Shown in pieces: positions 1 to 9,642 of a stretch of DNA of 64,000 bases. Source of the stretch: a cyanobacterium PCC 7702 (GTDB taxonomy: Bacteria > Cyanobacteriota > Cyanobacteriia > Cyanobacteriales > Nostocaceae); NCBI GenBank assembly GCA_000332255.1, contig KB235926.1, forward strand, positions 841,416-905,415, written 5' to 3'. Position 1 is the stretch's first letter. Every line of letters begins with the position of its first letter. A program made the position numbers and the translations under genes. The notes under the pieces were generated by a model that saw nothing but the letters and a program-made list of their open reading frames with translations, did not search any database and was not told the origin of the DNA.

Positions 1-729
1 AGGAGGAGGTGGTGGAGAAACATAATAAGTGCTAGGCTCGTTTAAAGAAGTGCCGTACTGGAAACGAACATTTCCAATTTTGTTGATATCAAAGTTAGTT
101 GGTAGTCCTGATAAAACAAATGTGGCAGAATTCTTTACAAAAGTTCCTCCACTAACTGCTGGATTGGGATTGTCATAACCAGTAATAATACCGTAATTGA
201 ATTGTTGCCCGCCAGAAAGACCAAAACCAGGTGTTATGCCAAAACCAGCTGTACCAAGACCGTAGTGCTGGGTTACCGGTGCACTTACACCAGTAGCTCC
301 ACCAAGTCCCGTACTAGAGGTGGTGGATGCAAAACCCCATTCCACTCTTCCTCCCACCGATCTGAGATTAACGTTACTTCCAGAGTTTGCACCGATGACG
401 GTCCCAGCTGTAGCTGAAGATAGGGATAAGTTCAAAAAAGAATCATTATAGTCCCAGAAAACTGCAGTTAGGACATCAGAAGGTACTGAAGCACCCGGTC
501 CGGTATTGGTAAGAACAACTGTTAACTTACCCGGATTTAGGGAGTCATCAAACAACACTGATGCTCCCAAAGCGTTTGTAGTTCCACCTGATACTGGATT
601 GGTTCCTGTTGCTGAGAAAGCTATGGAACCTGCATGAGCTTTGGGGATTAGTCCAGGCAAAAATATTACTAATGATGAAAAACCACAAATCAGATACCTG
701 ACTGCTTGTTTAGAAATATTTTGAGACAC
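1..729 (-). CDS. Exosortase-dependent surface protein, XDD4-like (3' end outside window)
   Basis: I read 243 codons in one frame from a GTG start at 729, with an AAGGAG ribosome site 9 bases upstream; the frame is still open at base 1. The N-terminus is a signal peptide (hydrophobic stretch CGFSSLVIFLPGLIP, cleavage likely after AHA). The mature part is rich in Gly, Ser, Thr and Asn, with segments such as LTVVLTNTGPGA, VPSDVLTAVFWDYN, FVLSGLPTNFD and FQYGTSLNEP, and it ends in a proline run at the window edge. This matches my memory of cyanobacterial XDD4-type secreted proteins, whose C-terminus carries a PEP-CTERM sorting signal. That signal would lie outside the window, so the sorting claim is inference. 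The protein is expected in the cell envelope or matrix. Confidence 0.75.
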   Translation of the reverse strand, partial: MSQNISKQAVRYLICGFSSLVIFLPGLIPKAHAGSIAFSATGTNPVSGGTTNALGASVLFDDSLNPGKLTVVLTNTGPGASVPSDVLTAVFWDYNDSFLNLSLSSATAGTVIGANSGSNVNLRSVGGRVEWGFASTTSSTGLGGATGVSAPVTQHYGLGTAGFGITPGFGLSGGQQFNYGIITGYDNPNPAVSGGTFVKNSATFVLSGLPTNFDINKIGNVRFQYGTSLNEPSTYYVSPPPPP

Positions 730-987
730 TGATTTCAACTCCTTTGCTTGTTAATTAATTGCATTTAAAGATGTTTAAGTTTCAATACTTTTTTGTCATT
801 CACTAGTACAATTTGACATAGACAAAAATAATTGTCTATCTCCTTAGTTAAAAATTTAATTTCAATAGTTGTACGTAAATAATTACGGAATAGCAAATTC
901 CGTAGATTTATCACTAATTAAAATAATCTTCAAAATGTAGCGTTAAAAAAATAATATTAATTTCCTAGAAATCACACTTAGTTAAGA

Positions 988-1233
988 GTGTTGCTCGTGT
1001 CTGCTGTTTTTGCAAGCAAAAGAATTGATGGAAAAATAATTCAATCACCTAATAAAAAATCAGAAAGCTTTCTTGAAGAGACGTGGAAAAATTTAATTTT
1101 CTTGGACGTTCAAAGGCAGGGTAATATAGCAAGTGAAGATATAATTAAACTTTACCATCGAGGGAAAATGCAGGGGCAGTACAGGCAAAGCAAGGGTAAA
1201 TATAAAAATGGTGATAAAGTAATTAACAATTAA
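988..1233 (+). CDS. Possible small hypothetical protein (81 aa)
   Basis: An open frame from GTG at 988, without a convincing ribosome site, encodes a basic, mostly polar peptide (for example DVQRQGNIASEDIIKLYHRG). It sits alone in the AT-rich space between the surface protein and the J-domain gene. I do not recognise it. Its residue composition is compatible with a real protein, but nothing else supports translation; it may be a remnant or chance frame. Confidence 0.2.
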   Translation: MLLVSAVFASKRIDGKIIQSPNKKSESFLEETWKNLIFLDVQRQGNIASEDIIKLYHRGKMQGQYRQSKGKYKNGDKVINN

Positions 1234-1385
1234 CTAGCAAATACCCGGATAAAATTTGTCTGGTAAAGTCCATGTATCCCCACGCCTTCCTGACAGGTAG
1301 GACACAGGACTGATGGCTTATCGCAAGCCCTTGAAAAGTTAAAATATTAAAATGTTAATGTTACAAGGTGAATCACAACGGGGCA

Positions 1386-1937
1386 ATGTCACAAAGCAGC
1401 AAACCCACCTATTACACTGTGCTAGGACTGCATCCCTCTGCATCACCAATTGAAATCCGTCGTGCTTATCGGGAATTGAGCAAACGCTATCATCCCGACA
1501 CTACAAATTTACCGATCTCCGTAGCCACTGCAAAATTCCAGCAACTGAATGAAGCTTATGCTACCTTGAGCAATCCGGAACGGCGGTTAAGCTATGACCT
1601 GAAAATAGGTTATTCTCGTTTTGGAGTTATTCAACCGCTTCCGGATCTGAATCGTCCTGCTTATCATTCCTATGACTGGTCTAAATCAGCTTATCTTGAC
1701 GATCGCGATCGCCCACTTTCAGCAGGTGAAGTTTTTGCTTTGTTTATTCTTGGCCTGACATTCGTGGGTTGTTTGTTGCTTGCGATCGCCATTGGGTTAA
1801 TTCGGGGGGAAGCTGCTTTCCAAACCCAACTGGTACAACCAACTTCTGTTGTTGTACAGCAGCAAGTTAAAACTAAACTTTCTCAACCTTACTATCCGTC
1901 AGAATACAAGGGAGAAACTAAATTCAGCCAGCAATAA
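1386..1937 (+). CDS. J-domain (DnaJ-like) membrane protein
   Basis: The first 65 residues are a J domain: YYTVLGLHPSASPIEIRRAY, then the HPD tripeptide (residues 36-38) that activates the ATPase of an Hsp70 partner, then FQQLNEAYATLSNPERRLSYD. A single hydrophobic segment follows at about residues 115-138 (LFILGLTFVGCLLLAIAIGL), with a short polar tail. No Gly/Phe linker, zinc finger or client-binding domain is present, so this is a type III J protein tethered to a membrane that recruits a DnaK locally. A GTG at 1368 would add six residues; I prefer the ATG at 1386 because family members begin just before this point. It may share a transcript with the DUF3143 gene 89 bases downstream. Confidence 0.88.
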   Translation: MSQSSKPTYYTVLGLHPSASPIEIRRAYRELSKRYHPDTTNLPISVATAKFQQLNEAYATLSNPERRLSYDLKIGYSRFGVIQPLPDLNRPAYHSYDWSKSAYLDDRDRPLSAGEVFALFILGLTFVGCLLLAIAIGLIRGEAAFQTQLVQPTSVVVQQQVKTKLSQPYYPSEYKGETKFSQQ

Positions 1938-2026
1938 AGAAATAACTGCTTTAGCTGCAGTTGCTTTACTGCTAAACTGGAAAAGAAGTAAATAATAATC
2001 GACAAAAGCTCAATTTTGGCTTGATT

Positions 2027-2299
2027 ATGTCGCTTCCTCCTGCTGATACACCACTATACAACCATCCACTTCCTGAAATCGAGCAGTGGTTAAGAGAACA
2101 AGGCTGTCAACAAGATCGAAACCAGTTGCACTGCTGGTACGTGCAGCGACCGACTTGGAAGGCCGAACTGTGGCTGGATATCGAGCAAATCATAGTTAGG
2201 TATATCAAAGCTGGGGAAAACGGCCAAGATATCCAACGTGCATTTAAATATTCTTTGAGTAGGCGAGATATTGAACAGGCGGTGTTTTCTGGACCTTAA
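2027..2299 (+). CDS. DUF3143 family protein
   Basis: A 90-residue soluble acidic protein with the look of the cyanobacterial DUF3143 family: an N-terminal LYNHPLPEIEQWLREQGCQQ helix, a CWYVQRPTWKAELWLDIEQI strand region and a C-terminal YSLSRRDIEQAVFSGP. Function is unknown. A TTG at 2021 lies two codons upstream; the ATG at 2027 is the more natural start. It follows the J-domain gene on the same strand and is convergent with uppS. Confidence 0.8.
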   Translation: MSLPPADTPLYNHPLPEIEQWLREQGCQQDRNQLHCWYVQRPTWKAELWLDIEQIIVRYIKAGENGQDIQRAFKYSLSRRDIEQAVFSGP

Positions 2300-2387
2300 G
2301 GAAGGTCGGAGAGTGGCAAGGGAATATTGTAAGAATAAATACAGGTAAATAGTAAAAATACCGAATTTATTAGCATCCTACTTCAGC

Positions 2388-3137
2388 TTATACTTTGCCA
2401 AAACGCCGTTCTCGCTGTTGGTAAGCGCACAAAGCACGGTGAAATTCACTGCGATCGAAATCAGGCCAAAGAGTGTCGGTGATGTAAATTTCCGAGTAAG
2501 CAATTTGCCAGAGAAGGAAATTTGAGACTCGCATTTCGCCACTAGTGCGAATCAACAAATCGGGATCGCAAATTCCACTGGTGTAAAGATGGCGTTCGAA
2601 AGTTGCTTCATCAATTTCATCTGGTTGAAGCAATCCTTGTTGGACTTTATGAGCGATCGCCCTGCAAGCTTGGACTATTTCTTGTCTACCTCCGTAGTTA
2701 GTAGCGACGGTAAAGCGAATGCCACGATTGTCTTTAGTTTCTTCCACAGAGCGACAAATTTCTGCTTGTAACGCTGGTGGTAGGCTAGTCAAATTACCCA
2801 CAAATCTAATTTGCACGTTTTCCTCGACCATTTTTCGGAGTTCCTGGCGCAAAACTCGCTGGAACAAAGTCATCAAAAAATCTACTTCTTCCTGGGGTCT
2901 TCCCCAATTTTCGGTCGAGAAAGCGTAGGCTGTTAGTGCTTGAATTCCCCAATCTTTGCAACAACGAAGCAGATCCTTCAAAGCATCTACTCCGCGTTTG
3001 TGACCCATAATGCGGGGTAGTCCTTGACGCTTTGCCCACCGACCGTTACCATCCATGATCACTGCTACGTGCTTGGGTAGCAGTTCTCGATTTAAGTCAG
3101 GGGGCAAATATTCCAGTGGAGTTTGTTGTGCAGTCAT
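2388..3137 (-). CDS. uppS: Isoprenyl transferase (undecaprenyl diphosphate synthase)
   Basis: This is a cis-prenyltransferase of 249 residues, the usual length. It adds isopentenyl units to farnesyl diphosphate to make the C55 lipid carrier for peptidoglycan and other surface polymers, at the cytoplasmic side of the membrane. The active-site loop [17 protein letters not shown] (catalytic Asp near residue 29), the [10 protein letters not shown] segment, [10 protein letters not shown] and the C-terminal [20 protein letters not shown] are all intact. Its ATG overlaps the stop of cdaA by four bases (ATGA), which implies translational coupling. Confidence 0.96.
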   Translation of the reverse strand: MTAQQTPLEYLPPDLNRELLPKHVAVIMDGNGRWAKRQGLPRIMGHKRGVDALKDLLRCCKDWGIQALTAYAFSTENWGRPQEEVDFLMTLFQRVLRQELRKMVEENVQIRFVGNLTSLPPALQAEICRSVEETKDNRGIRFTVATNYGGRQEIVQACRAIAHKVQQGLLQPDEIDEATFERHLYTSGICDPDLLIRTSGEMRVSNFLLWQIAYSEIYITDTLWPDFDRSEFHRALCAYQQRERRFGKV

Positions 3138-4057
3138 TTTTTGTCTCGCGAAGCGGTCGATGGTAGTCCAAGTAAACGTGAAAGCAATGCTAATACCTGA
3201 GTGCGAAGTTGACGACCCAAACTGAGTAAACCAGGAGCAACCGCTTCCCGGTCTACAGTTGGCGAAAATCTCGCTTCCAGGGACTCTTTGAGCTTTGCGA
3301 TTGTCAGCGGTCTGTTTAGGATTCCCCTTTCTGCCAGGGAAATAGAACCTGTTTCTTCAGATACAACGACACAAATACAATTTTCCACCCGCTCGGTGAT
3401 TCCCATGGCGGCTCGATGACGCGTTCCTAGCTGACGCGAAGCCGTGCGTCCTGAAAGCGGTAAAATAATACCAGCTGCTACTATGCGCGAACCTCGTATC
3501 AATATAGCACCATCGTGTAAAAGAGTTTTTGGTTGAAAAATTGTCTGAATCAGTTCCTTGGAGACTTCAGCATTGAGCTTTACTCCCGGCACAGAAAAAT
3601 CTCGTTCGTCGATTGGACCAGAGGTTTCCAAAATCAGTAGTGCACCAATCCGATTTTTCGATAATTCTCTAACTGCTTCGACAATTTCATCAATCACACT
3701 ATCAGATTTGGGAACAGCCAAACGAGATGGTTGAAACAACTGCCAAAACTCTCCGCGTCCCAATTGTTCCAGAAATCGGCGAAATTCTGACTGCAGAGCA
3801 ACCGCCATTGCTACAGCGCAGCCGATCACCAATTTTTCTAGCACAAAATTTAGTAGTTGCAGTTGCAATTTGCCACTGATTGCTGAGGCCAGCATGAGAA
3901 TGATAAACCCTCGCACCATCCAAAGTGTCCGGCGCTCACTGATAATCACTAGTATCATGTAAGTCAGCGCCAGTACCAGCACAATATCCAGAGTCTCAAG
4001 CAGCAAGGGCCTTGACCATCCCTGGTTGCTCAGCCATTGCTTCCACAAATCTCCCAT
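3134..4057 (-). CDS. cdaA: Diadenylate cyclase CdaA (c-di-AMP synthase)
   Basis: CdaA condenses two ATP into the second messenger c-di-AMP, used in bacteria for potassium and osmotic control and for wall homeostasis. Three hydrophobic N-terminal segments (about residues 20-85) anchor it in the membrane. The DAC domain follows, with both catalytic motifs intact: DGA at 182-184 and the RHR of GTRHRAA at about 211-217, then [14 protein letters not shown]. The length (307) is slightly above that of Bacillus CdaA because of a C-terminal extension. It lies between lysA and uppS and overlaps uppS by four bases, placing c-di-AMP synthesis with cell-wall precursor genes. No CdaR-type regulator gene is adjacent. 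Confidence 0.95.
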   Translation of the reverse strand: MGDLWKQWLSNQGWSRPLLLETLDIVLVLALTYMILVIISERRTLWMVRGFIILMLASAISGKLQLQLLNFVLEKLVIGCAVAMAVALQSEFRRFLEQLGRGEFWQLFQPSRLAVPKSDSVIDEIVEAVRELSKNRIGALLILETSGPIDERDFSVPGVKLNAEVSKELIQTIFQPKTLLHDGAILIRGSRIVAAGIILPLSGRTASRQLGTRHRAAMGITERVENCICVVVSEETGSISLAERGILNRPLTIAKLKESLEARFSPTVDREAVAPGLLSLGRQLRTQVLALLSRLLGLPSTASRDKK

Positions 4058-4070
4058 GACATCTGGCGTG

Positions 4071-4126
4071 AAAGTAGGAAGTATGAAGTATGAAGTATAA
4101 AGTATGGAGTATGAAGTACAAAGTAG
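4071..4126. repeat. Tandem heptanucleotide repeat, eight units
   Basis: Eight consecutive 7-base units with consensus GAAGTAT (variants AAAGTAG, AAAGTAT, GGAGTAT, GAAGTAC) lie between lysA and cdaA. Short tandemly repeated heptamers of this sort are well known in intergenic spaces of heterocystous and related filamentous cyanobacteria. The tract sits inside the presumed lysA-cdaA-uppS transcript, so it may be transcribed. Confidence 0.9.
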
Positions 4127-4172
4127 GAAATTTACATCCTTTGTCCTTCATGTTTTTTTCATGGTTTAAGCT

Positions 4173-5636
4173 TTATCCTTCATACTTCTTTAATCGTTCC
4201 GGTAGGCAATCTTGTCGAATTAAGTCTTCGTAGGTTTCGCGCTGCAAAATTAAATTTGCTTCGCCATTGGCTACTACAACAGCTGCCGGGCGGGGCAGGC
4301 GATTGTAATTAGATGCCATACTGTAATTGTAAGCACCAGTTGCCATGACTACGAGAATATCACCTGGTTCAGTTTGAGGTAGTTGAGCATTTTTAATCAG
4401 AATATCTCCCGATTCACAATGCTTACCAGCAATTGTGACTGTTTGTGTGGCAGGAGCCGACATTTTATTGGCAACTGCGGCGCGATACACTGATTGGTAG
4501 GTAATGGGACGGGGATTGTCGGACATACCGCCGTCTACAGCGATATAGGTACGAAGATTGGGGATCGCTTTGGAGGAGCCAATGGTATAAGCGGTGACAC
4601 AAGCAGTAGCAACTAGCGATCGCCCTGGTTCGCACAGTAATTTTGGCAATGGCAAGTTTTCTTGGCTACAAGCAGATTGAATAACTTCGCAAATTGGCTT
4701 TACCCATTCCTCGATACTGGGGGGATCGTCTGATTCTGTATACTTAATTCCCAGACCACCGCCGACATTTAACTCTGTTAGCGACAATCCGTATGTGGCG
4801 GCCTTGCTCAACCACTGCACCATTACTGCGGCTAAATCTTGATGGGGTTGGCGTTCAAATATCTGAGAACCGATATGAGCATGCAAACCCACGCAATTGA
4901 GAGCTGATTGTTTGCTGACAAAGGTAAACAATTCATCTAAATCGCCGGGATCGAAACCAAATTTACTGTCTAGGTGTCCGGTGCGAATATATTCGTGAGT
5001 ATGACATTCTATTCCTGGAGTTAATCGCAGCAAAATTCGGATCCCGGAAAAAGACTGTTCGAGACCTACAGCTTGAAAGTCGGGGAATCGATCGCAAATA
5101 TTCCCTACATCTTTTGCTAACTCTACCAGAGTATGCAATTCATACCAGTTATCTACTACAAGCGTGCAACCACAACGAATCGCCAAAATTAATTCTTCTA
5201 GGGATTTATTGTTTCCGTGGAAGTAAATTTTGTTTGGACTCACGCCTGCGTTTAGGGCGGTATAAAGTTCTCCTCCCGAGACAACATCAATTCCCAAACC
5301 TTCTGAGGCGGCGATCGCGCAGACTGCCAAGCAACTCCATGCTTTGGAGGCGTACAGTACCTGAGATTCACCTTTGTAGTAACGCTGGAAACTCTCCCGG
5401 TACTGCCGGCAAGCTGTTCGCAGGGTTTCTTCGTCTAAAATATATAATGGAGAGCCAAACTGCTGCACTAAAGTTATGACATCGCAACCCCCTATTTCTA
5501 AGTGGTCTCGAGCATTAATTTTGGCACTCAGCGGTAAAAGCCCTTGATTGGGCGATATATTTCCTTGGTTAGTGCTTGTTTGGGATAGATACTGGCTACC
5601 AGAAAGCTGAACTCCAGCAGGCTGAGTCGATACCAT
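4173..5636 (-). CDS. lysA: Diaminopimelate decarboxylase
   Basis: LysA removes CO2 from meso-diaminopimelate to give lysine, the last step of the pathway, using PLP. The 487 residues contain the PLP lysine in VLYASKAWS (about residue 98), the HIGSQI segment, the Gly-rich phosphate site LNVGGGLGIKY, the CEPGRSLVA segment and the C-terminal CESGDILI and MATGAYNYSMAS motifs contributed to the dimer active site. The N-terminus is about 40 residues longer than compact forms and looks poorly structured. It is the first gene of a minus-strand group with cdaA and uppS, and divergent from rimI. Confidence 0.96.
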   Translation of the reverse strand: MVSTQPAGVQLSGSQYLSQTSTNQGNISPNQGLLPLSAKINARDHLEIGGCDVITLVQQFGSPLYILDEETLRTACRQYRESFQRYYKGESQVLYASKAWSCLAVCAIAASEGLGIDVVSGGELYTALNAGVSPNKIYFHGNNKSLEELILAIRCGCTLVVDNWYELHTLVELAKDVGNICDRFPDFQAVGLEQSFSGIRILLRLTPGIECHTHEYIRTGHLDSKFGFDPGDLDELFTFVSKQSALNCVGLHAHIGSQIFERQPHQDLAAVMVQWLSKAATYGLSLTELNVGGGLGIKYTESDDPPSIEEWVKPICEVIQSACSQENLPLPKLLCEPGRSLVATACVTAYTIGSSKAIPNLRTYIAVDGGMSDNPRPITYQSVYRAAVANKMSAPATQTVTIAGKHCESGDILIKNAQLPQTEPGDILVVMATGAYNYSMASNYNRLPRPAAVVVANGEANLILQRETYEDLIRQDCLPERLKKYEG

Positions 5637-5835
5637 AGCTAAAATTAGAGTTGTCCTTGTTATTTACAAGCTTAAGCTGGTCTTGTGATTCTCAGTTTAC
5701 CGAATAACGTGCTTTTTCGCCCCTGCTTTCGTTTTGCCATTACAACAACTCTGAACAATTGCAGCCGAGTTACCATTACCCTTGAGTATTTCTGTAGGGA
5801 AGTTTTTAACGAATCACAAGACCGAACCAAAAAGC

Positions 5836-6387
5836 GTGAGCAAATTTCCGTTAGAACTGAAATTACTAACCCAAGCAGATTTAAGTTCTATTTTGGAACT
5901 GGATCGAGCCTGTTTTGGGGGCCTTTGGACACTGGAATCCTATCAAAGAGAGTTAGATAGCGCAAACAGCGTTTTACTCGGTTTACATTCTCCTTTGTTG
6001 CCTGTGAAATTGGTAGCCATGGGTTGCTTTTGGTCTATTTTAGAGGAAGCCCACATCACTATTTTGGCGGTTCATCCCCGCTACCAACGCCAAGGATTGG
6101 GACAGGCTATGCTGTACTCTTTGTTGAAGACAGCTTGGGAGCGGGGAAGCGAACGAGCTACTCTGGAAGTGAGGGTTTCTAACCAAGCTGCGATTTCTCT
6201 GTACCAAAAATTTGGTTTCAAAACTGCTGGACGGCGACGACGCTACTACAAAGACAACAATGAAGATGCGCTGATTTTGTGGCTGGAAAAGATGCAATCT
6301 CCCAAATTTCAGCAAATTCTGGTGCAATTACACGCCCTTGTTTGTGATCGCCTCAATAATTTTTGTTGGAGTTTAGTCAATATCTAG
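5836..6387 (+). CDS. rimI: Ribosomal-protein-alanine N-acetyltransferase (RimI-type GNAT)
   Basis: A GNAT acetyltransferase that transfers acetyl from acetyl-CoA to an N-terminal alanine, classically of ribosomal protein S18. The acceptor-side segment LDRACFGGLWTLESYQREL, the CoA pyrophosphate loop HPRYQRQGLGQAML (Q/RxxGxG/A motif) and the C-terminal NQAAISLYQKFGFKTAGRRR with YYKDNNEDALILWL are diagnostic. I chose GTG at 5836 because family homology begins just after it; an upstream in-frame TTG at 5782 would add 18 unrelated residues. Neither has a strong ribosome site. It lies between divergent lysA and co-directional clpC. Confidence 0.88.
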   Translation: MSKFPLELKLLTQADLSSILELDRACFGGLWTLESYQRELDSANSVLLGLHSPLLPVKLVAMGCFWSILEEAHITILAVHPRYQRQGLGQAMLYSLLKTAWERGSERATLEVRVSNQAAISLYQKFGFKTAGRRRRYYKDNNEDALILWLEKMQSPKFQQILVQLHALVCDRLNNFCWSLVNI

Positions 6388-6798
6388 TCCCAATTCCTTT
6401 CGTCCCTACTTTCAGCCAAAGTCAATAGGAATTAGTTACTATTAATTGTAGAACCATGCCCGTGCCGTAATTTCCATCATAGTTTGATTCGCGTTCTCGG
6501 TTTTTTGATAAAAAAAGATAATCAAGCATAAATGGTCGTTGACAAATGCAAAGGATTATGATAAGTATGTTTTTTTGGGATTGATTTTCCGAACCCCCAG
6601 ATTCAGAATTTCGCTTTCTAGTCAATCTTGTAGAGACGAAAAATTTAACCTCCTCAGTACACAGTTGAGAAAATAACAGCTCCCAAAAACCTGGGTATAG
6701 AGAAGTTTGAATGTCTATTTCTTTATACAGACATTCAATCGGTTTTGCTGTGCTAAAATCAGCGTACCGGCACGACGCAGGTGATGGGAAACAATGCC
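6388..6798. other. Intergenic region upstream of clpC
   Basis: About 410 bases without a supported gene. A 67-codon minus-strand frame (6422-6625) has no recognisable content. The right half holds a 10-base perfect inverted repeat (6707-6738) and an extended -10-like TGCTAAAAT at 6751-6759. Confidence 0.6.
6707..6738. promoter_or_regulatory. Perfect inverted repeat over the clpC promoter (operator-like)
   Basis: TTGAATGTCT (6707-6716) and AGACATTCAA (6729-6738) are exact reverse complements separated by 12 bases. A TGnTATAAT-like sequence (TGCTAAAAT, 6751-6759) follows, so the right arm occupies the expected -35 position and no good -35 hexamer is visible. It is not the CIRCE element used by HrcA (TTAGCACTC-N9-GAGTGCTAA), and no U-run follows, which argues against a terminator. 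A dimeric regulator site is the simplest reading. Confidence 0.5.
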
Positions 6799-9267
6799 AT
6801 GTTTGAACGCTTCACAGAAAAAGCCATTAAGGTAATCATGCTAGCCCAGGAAGAGGCACGCCGCCTGGGACACAATTTTGTGGGTACCGAGCAGATCCTC
6901 CTGGGTCTGATTGGAGAAGGTACCGGAGTGGCGGCCAAGGTGCTGAAATCTATGGGCGTCAATCTCAAAGACGCTCGGATTGAAGTAGAAAAAATCATAG
7001 GCCGGGGTTCAGGCTTTGTAGCTGTGGAAATTCCGTTTACGCCACGGGCAAAGCGAGTTCTGGAACTATCCTTGGAAGAAGCGCGCCAATTAGGGCATAA
7101 CTATATCGGTACCGAGCATCTGCTGTTGGGCCTGATCCGAGAAGGGGAAGGTGTGGCAGCCAGGGTACTAGAAAACCTGGGCGTGGATCTCTCTAAGGTG
7201 AGGACTCAAGTCATCCGGATGTTGGGAGAAACAGCGGAGGTAAGCGCTGGTGGGCAACCTCGCGGTAACAAGACTCCAACTCTAGACGAATTTGGCTCGA
7301 ATTTAACCCAAATGGCATTGGATGGCAAGCTCGATCCAGTGGTGGGACGAGCCAAAGAAATCGAGCGGGTGATTCAAATTCTAGGACGCCGGACAAAAAA
7401 CAACCCCGTGCTAATTGGAGAGCCAGGGGTCGGGAAAACAGCGATCGCAGAAGGTCTAGCACAGCGAATAGCGAACAAAGACGTTCCCGATATACTGGAA
7501 GACAAGCGCGTAGTAACTTTAGATATTGGCTTGCTCGTAGCAGGAACAAAATATCGAGGTGAATTTGAAGAACGCCTGAAGAAAATCATGGATGAAATTC
7601 GTCAGGCAGGAAATGTAATTTTAGTCATAGATGAGGTACACACCTTAATAGGTGCAGGTGCAGCAGAAGGAGCAATAGATGCAGCAAACATCCTCAAACC
7701 AGCCTTGGCCAGAGGAGAACTGCAGTGCATCGGCGCCACAACCCTAGACGAATACCGCAAACACATAGAGCGAGATGCAGCATTAGAACGCCGCTTCCAG
7801 CCAGTAATGGTTGGAGAACCAACAGTAGAGGAAACCATAGAGATTTTGCGCGGTCTGCGCGATCGCTACGAGCAACACCACAAACTGAAAATTTCCGACG
7901 AAGCTTTAATAGCAGCAGCAAAATTATCCGACCGTTATATCAGCGATCGCTATCTACCCGATAAAGCCATAGACTTAATAGATGAAGCAGGAAGTCGGGT
8001 ACGCCTGATCAACTCCCAACTACCACCCGCAGCCAAAGAATTAGACAAACAGCTGCGGCAAATTTTAAAGGAAAAAGACGACGCAGTTCGGGCCCAAGAC
8101 TTTGACCGAGCGGGAGAGCTACGCGATCGAGAAATGGAAATCAAAGCTGAAATCCGGGCGATCGCTCAAAGCAAGTCCAACGGTGGTCGCAGTGATGGCG
8201 ACGAACCAGTTGTTACCGAAGAAGACATAGCTCACATTGTCGCTTCCTGGACTGGGGTACCGGTCAACAAGCTCACCGAGTCCGAATCTGAAAAACTGCT
8301 GCACATGGAAGAAACCTTGCACCAGCGTCTCATCGGTCAGGAAGATGCTGTCAGAGCAGTTTCGCGAGCGATTCGTCGCGCTCGTGTCGGCTTGAAAAAC
8401 CCCAACCGACCCATTGCCAGCTTTGTCTTCTCTGGACCTACCGGTGTAGGTAAAACCGAGTTAGCCAAAGCATTGGCTTCTTACTTCTTCGGTTCTGAAG
8501 AAGCAATGATCCGCCTGGATATGTCCGAGTACATGGAGCGTCACACAGTCTCTAAATTAATTGGTTCACCTCCAGGATACGTCGGTTACAACGAAGGCGG
8601 TCAACTTACCGAAGCTGTACGTCGGCGTCCTTACACGGTGGTGCTGTTCGATGAAATAGAAAAAGCACACCCCGATGTCTTCAACATGCTACTGCAAATC
8701 CTCGAAGACGGTCGCCTAACTGATGCCAAAGGTCGCACGGTAGACTTCAAGAATACCTTGCTGATATTAACTTCCAACATCGGTTCCAAGGTGATTGAAA
8801 AAGGTGGCGGCGGTATCGGCTTTGAATTTGCTGAAGATCAAAGCGAACAGCAGTACAACCGCATTAAGTCTTTAGTCAACGAAGAACTAAAACAATACTT
8901 CCGTCCCGAATTTCTCAACCGTCTGGACGAAATTATCGTCTTCCGTCAATTGACCAAGGAAGAGGTAATGCAAATAGCCGATATCATGCTCAAAGAAGTA
9001 TTCGGTCGTCTCACTGAAAAAGGAATTTCTTTGGAAGTGACCGATCGCTTCAAGGAACGCCTGCTGCAAGAAGGTTACAACCCCAGTTACGGTGCGAGAC
9101 CTTTGCGTCGAGCTATTATGCGCTTGCTAGAAGATAGCTTGGCGGAAGAAATTCTCTCCGGTCGCGTCAAGGAAGGCGATACCGCTATTGTGGATGTGGA
9201 TGAAAACGGTAATGTCACGGTAAGACCCGAACAGCGTCGGGAATTAATGACTCCAGGTGTTGAGTAA
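6799..9267 (+). CDS. clpC: ATP-dependent Clp protease ATP-binding subunit ClpC
   Basis: ClpC is a Hsp100 unfoldase that feeds proteins to ClpP and is essential in cyanobacteria and plastids. In order: two Clp N-domain repeats (residues 1-145), AAA domain 1 with Walker A GEPGVGKT near 207 and [17 protein letters not shown], a UVR-type coiled middle segment ([20 protein letters not shown]) around 420-447, AAA domain 2 with GPTGVGKT near 545 and [13 protein letters not shown], and a ClpP-docking tripeptide in GGGIGFEF. I start at ATG 6799 ([12 protein letters not shown]), where cyanobacterial and plastid ClpC begin; in-frame GTG 6781 and ATG 6784 would add five or six residues. A terminator follows at 9297. 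Confidence 0.97.
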   Translation: MFERFTEKAIKVIMLAQEEARRLGHNFVGTEQILLGLIGEGTGVAAKVLKSMGVNLKDARIEVEKIIGRGSGFVAVEIPFTPRAKRVLELSLEEARQLGHNYIGTEHLLLGLIREGEGVAARVLENLGVDLSKVRTQVIRMLGETAEVSAGGQPRGNKTPTLDEFGSNLTQMALDGKLDPVVGRAKEIERVIQILGRRTKNNPVLIGEPGVGKTAIAEGLAQRIANKDVPDILEDKRVVTLDIGLLVAGTKYRGEFEERLKKIMDEIRQAGNVILVIDEVHTLIGAGAAEGAIDAANILKPALARGELQCIGATTLDEYRKHIERDAALERRFQPVMVGEPTVEETIEILRGLRDRYEQHHKLKISDEALIAAAKLSDRYISDRYLPDKAIDLIDEAGSRVRLINSQLPPAAKELDKQLRQILKEKDDAVRAQDFDRAGELRDREMEIKAEIRAIAQSKSNGGRSDGDEPVVTEEDIAHIVASWTGVPVNKLTESESEKLLHMEETLHQRLIGQEDAVRAVSRAIRRARVGLKNPNRPIASFVFSGPTGVGKTELAKALASYFFGSEEAMIRLDMSEYMERHTVSKLIGSPPGYVGYNEGGQLTEAVRRRPYTVVLFDEIEKAHPDVFNMLLQILEDGRLTDAKGRTVDFKNTLLILTSNIGSKVIEKGGGGIGFEFAEDQSEQQYNRIKSLVNEELKQYFRPEFLNRLDEIIVFRQLTKEEVMQIADIMLKEVFGRLTEKGISLEVTDRFKERLLQEGYNPSYGARPLRRAIMRLLEDSLAEEILSGRVKEGDTAIVDVDENGNVTVRPEQRRELMTPGVE

Positions 9268-9296
9268 ATTTGAGATTTTCAATTTAAAATTCAAAA

Positions 9297-9334
9297 GCGG
9301 TAGAGGGTAAAACTCCTTTACCGTTTTTTATTTT
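9297..9334 (+). terminator. Rho-independent terminator of clpC
   Basis: An imperfect hairpin with complementary ends CGGTA and TTACCG around an AGGG/CTCC core is followed directly by TTTTTTATTTT. It lies 30 bases after the clpC stop. Confidence 0.8.
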
Positions 9335-9489
9335 GATATCTTCGGATTCGATAGCTGGGGAATTAAAAATTTGTTTCGAAATTATTTTTTTGTACCTTTA
9401 TCACTACCCTAATAAATAAATGGGGATAGATTCGCAATGTACGTTTGTCTTGTCTCGTTTTTAACTTCTACAAACACTAATAACAACTT

Positions 9490-9642
9490 ATGTTTGGATT
9501 GCTTTGGAGCCTCGTAGTTTTGCTATTTGCCTTTTGGGTATTGGGGCTCGTACTTCACATCGCCGGAAATCTCATTCATATTGCCTTAGTTTTGGCTATT
9601 GCATTGGCTATTTATAACTTTTTAAAGACCCGCGACGTGTAA
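9490..9642 (+). CDS. Lmo0937-family small membrane protein (50 aa)
   Basis: This short gene encodes 50 residues beginning MFGLLWSLVVLLFAFWVLGL and ending NFLKTRDV. Two hydrophobic helices (about 3-22 and 27-43) are joined by a HIAGNLIH turn. The pattern of an N-terminal Leu/Trp-rich helix, an H-x-A/G-G turn, a second helix and a short charged tail is that of the Lmo0937 (DUF5670) family of tiny stress-associated membrane proteins. Function is unknown. No clear ribosome site is visible. It stands alone, transcribed the same way as clpC but beyond its terminator. Confidence 0.8.
   Translation: MFGLLWSLVVLLFAFWVLGLVLHIAGNLIHIALVLAIALAIYNFLKTRDV

Noticed and set aside
6422-6625. 67-codon minus-strand frame upstream of clpC
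   Set aside because: No recognisable protein features, no ribosome site, and it covers regulatory sequence of clpC.
6707-6738. CIRCE (HrcA) operator for clpC
   Set aside because: The arms are TTGAATGTCT/AGACATTCAA, not TTAGCACTC/GAGTGCTAA.
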